DNA from: Phycisphaerae bacterium
Lineage (GTDB): Bacteria; Planctomycetota; Phycisphaerae; UBA1845; UTPLA1
Assembly (NCBI GenBank): GCA_016935885.1
Contig: JAFGQA010000217.1
Span: 1 to 32,361, forward strand
DNA length: 32,361 nucleotides
Direction: 5' to 3'
The notes beneath the pieces are model-generated. The model did no database searches. It was given only the letters and a program-made list of their open reading frames with translations, and was not told the DNA's origin. The translations under genes were made by a program, and so were the position numbers. Every line of letters starts with the position of its first letter. Position 1 is the first letter of the stretch. This document shows, in pieces, positions 30,614 to 32,361 of the stretch.

Positions 30614-32248
30614 ATGGCGGACGCAGTTTTGCAACCAGCGGAGGGCATCGGTGCCCGCATTGCCGTGAAGCGCGACATTGCCGCGATCGTCGGCACGTTC
30701 GCCGTGCTGAGCGCGGTGTATTGGGTCGGTGTGTTCATGTTGAGCGGCGAGGCGGGGTTTCCGCTCGACGATGCGTTCATCCACCTGCAATTCGCCCGGA
30801 ACCTGTACGAAGATGGCCAGATGGCCTTCAACAGAGGCGTACCGAGCAGCGGTTCAACCGCCCCGCTGTACCCAGTGCTCCTGGCTGCCGTCTATTGCGC
30901 GGTCAGGAACTGGTATGCCGCGAGCTTCATTATTGGAGGCTTGTGCAGTCTCGGCACCGCCTTGGCCGTGTACGGGATCCTCCGCTCGTGGACGGGCCGC
31001 CTGGACCTGGCCCGATGGGGTGGGCTGCTGACCGTCGTCGCGTGTCCCACACTGCTCCAAGCCTACAGCGGCATGGAATCGCCGGTCTACAGCCTTCTGT
31101 TTCTTGTGGGCCTGTGGCTATACGCTTCACCACGGCGTCGCGTGCTCGCCTCGCTGGTCTTTGCCTTGTGCATTTGGCTGCGCCCTGAATTCCTCGTCCT
31201 GCTTCCTTTGATCTGTCTGGAGCGGCTTATTTCCATCCGTCGGGGCGGTCATCGCGGACTCGCGGCATTCCTGGCCGAGGTCTGGCCGCACGTCGTCATC
31301 TGGGTCGCCATGACGCTCGTCTACGCAGCGTACCACTGGCATCAAGACCAACACCTCGTCCCGAGCACGTTCGAGGCCAAGGCCGTCGCGCCAGGCGTTG
31401 CCCGGCCGGCGTGGCTCGATGGCCTGCCCGCCGCAGTGAAACGCGGCAACGTTTTCCACATCTTCCTCTCAATCCTGGTCTGGCCGACCCTCGTGCTGGT
31501 CTGCGCGGGGATTGGACTCGGCGCCAACTGCGCGCCACTCGCCTTCGGGTTGCGGGAGGCCATCGTCGCCATGTGGCGCAACAAGGGTCCCACCGCCTCG
31601 GCTAGCCGGCTGGCACTGATCGTCCTGATAGGCTACCCGTGGCTTCGCGGCTTCGTCGATTCGGGCGGCTTCATCCTGTTCCAGTTTCAACGATACTACG
31701 CTCACATGACTCCGCTGCTCATCCTGACCGTGATCGGAGCGGTGCCAGCGACGAACGCCGTGGTTCAACGTCGCTTCTGGGATTGGCGCGGCATGCCCTT
31801 GATTCTCCAGCAGAGACGTACGTTCCAGTGGGCGGCCTTGTGCCTGGTGATCATGGGTACGCTGGGCGTCATGTCCGTCTGGAATATCAACTCCATGCAG
31901 GTTCGCATCGGCCACTGGCTCCGGGACAACACCACGGAAGACCAGCTCGTCGCCGTCAATGACATCGGGGCCATCGGCTTCGTCAGTAGACGGCCGATCC
32001 TCGACACGGTGGGGCTCGTCGAGCCCGAGATCGTCAAGCACTACATGAATGGCGGCACGCTCCTGGAATACCTGAAGAAGCGAGATCCAGCCTACGTGAT
32101 CATCTTCCCGAACTGGTATGAGAAGACCTGTGCCCGCAACGACATGTTGGAGACGGTCAAGGAAATCGAACTGGACTGCAACGTGGTCTGCGGGGGCTCC
32201 AAGATGGTGATCTATCGCCCACGGTGGAATGACGCTCGTGACGAGTGA
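30614..32248 (+). CDS. Polytopic membrane protein, GT-C-like (putative glycosyltransferase)
   Basis: 544 residues. After a ~22-residue N-terminus there are about nine to ten hydrophobic helices over residues 22-430 and a soluble C-terminal domain (about 435-544). The first loop carries GFPLDDAFIHLQFARNL (about 48-64) and SSGSTAPLYP (about 78-87). A DD-x-(F/Y)-I-x-L-x-(F/Y)-A-R-N loop after helix 1 is typical of membrane-embedded sugar transferases related to ArnT/PMT and AftB-type families, where the acidic pair binds metal and donor phosphate. Donor and acceptor are unknown. No SD; a -10-like TATATT lies 8 nt before the ATG. Divergent from, and distantly similar in plan to, the 587-residue protein. 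Confidence 0.75.
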   Translation: MADAVLQPAEGIGARIAVKRDIAAIVGTFAVLSAVYWVGVFMLSGEAGFPLDDAFIHLQFARNLYEDGQMAFNRGVPSSGSTAPLYPVLLAAVYCAVRNWYAASFIIGGLCSLGTALAVYGILRSWTGRLDLARWGGLLTVVACPTLLQAYSGMESPVYSLLFLVGLWLYASPRRRVLASLVFALCIWLRPEFLVLLPLICLERLISIRRGGHRGLAAFLAEVWPHVVIWVAMTLVYAAYHWHQDQHLVPSTFEAKAVAPGVARPAWLDGLPAAVKRGNVFHIFLSILVWPTLVLVCAGIGLGANCAPLAFGLREAIVAMWRNKGPTASASRLALIVLIGYPWLRGFVDSGGFILFQFQRYYAHMTPLLILTVIGAVPATNAVVQRRFWDWRGMPLILQQRRTFQWAALCLVIMGTLGVMSVWNINSMQVRIGHWLRDNTTEDQLVAVNDIGAIGFVSRRPILDTVGLVEPEIVKHYMNGGTLLEYLKKRDPAYVIIFPNWYEKTCARNDMLETVKEIELDCNVVCGGSKMVIYRPRWNDARDE

Positions 32249-32300
32249 GCCGTGCGCCCGGCCAGCGGCTCCTTCTACAGCATCTCACGTTTGAATGTAG

Positions 32301-32321
32301 CGTCGCCCCTTGTGGGCGGCG
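32301..32321 (+). terminator. Hairpin downstream of the 544-residue GT-C-like gene
   Basis: CGTCGCCC (32301-32308) pairs with GGGCGGCG (32314-32321), an 8-bp stem with one G-U pair and a 5-nt loop, 52 bp after the stop codon. Only a short A-rich stretch follows, so intrinsic termination is uncertain. The last 40 bases of the window show no gene. Confidence 0.35.
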
Positions 32322-32361
32322 CAGTGAAATGCTACCGAAGCAGGCGCCGGGGACAAGCCCC

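Overview
The window is a high-GC bacterial chromosome segment with normal, dense coding on both strands. No rRNA gene is present, so the taxon is inferred from gene content. A PilM-PilN fusion followed by a PilO/Amuc_1100-like protein, many genes with weak Shine-Dalgarno sites, a thrombospondin-3-type calcium-repeat lipoprotein and abundant GC-rich intergenic hairpin repeats point to the Planctomycetota or a close PVC relative (moderate confidence, inference only).

Layout. 1-8.2 kb (minus strand): a cell-envelope operon (PilM-PilN fusion, PilO-like protein, membrane-anchored protein with an FnIII-like C-terminus), followed by carbamate kinase and threonine synthase. 8.8-10.5 kb (+): a sodium/solute symporter, then a repeat-rich gap and dihydrofolate reductase. 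11.6-12.6 kb (-): a calcium-repeat lipoprotein. 12.9-20.5 kb (+): a long housekeeping cluster, tRNA-Gln(UUG)-glmU-prs-rplY-pth-rpsF-ssb-rpsR-rplI-dnaB, with a good sigma70-type promoter ahead of the tRNA. It links cell-wall precursor supply, PRPP supply, translation and replication. In it GlmU lacks its acetyltransferase domain, and the acidic tail of L9 overlaps the N-terminus of DnaB by 107 nt out of frame.

20.5-25.5 kb is a repeat-rich region with two small overlapping minus-strand ORFs (51 and 49 codons; the second has an excellent SD site), then galE, moeA and, on the minus strand, cysK. 25.8-32.2 kb is accessory in character: a small basic protein with two 55-residue copies of a winged-helix-like domain, a convergent acyltransferase of the condensation/WES-like superfamily with a non-canonical active-site motif, and two divergent GT-C-like membrane proteins that each have a -10-like hexamer exactly 8 nt before the ATG, as in leaderless transcripts.

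The most distinctive non-coding signal is a set of dispersed repeats. Family 1 is a ~105-bp element with 13-19-bp terminal inverted repeats (CAGCCCGTGGCAAAA / TTTTGCCACGGGCTG) bounded by YTAG-like tetranucleotides. It has five full or near-full copies plus fragments, and two copies supply the stop codon of the adjacent ORF. Family 2 is a twin-hairpin element (cores ACTGGCGG/CCGCCAGT and CGGGC/GCCCG) in four copies. A 15-mer array between galE and moeA is split by a family-1 copy and carries both the galE stop codon and the moeA SD/start. No transposase, CRISPR array, rRNA or phage gene was seen.
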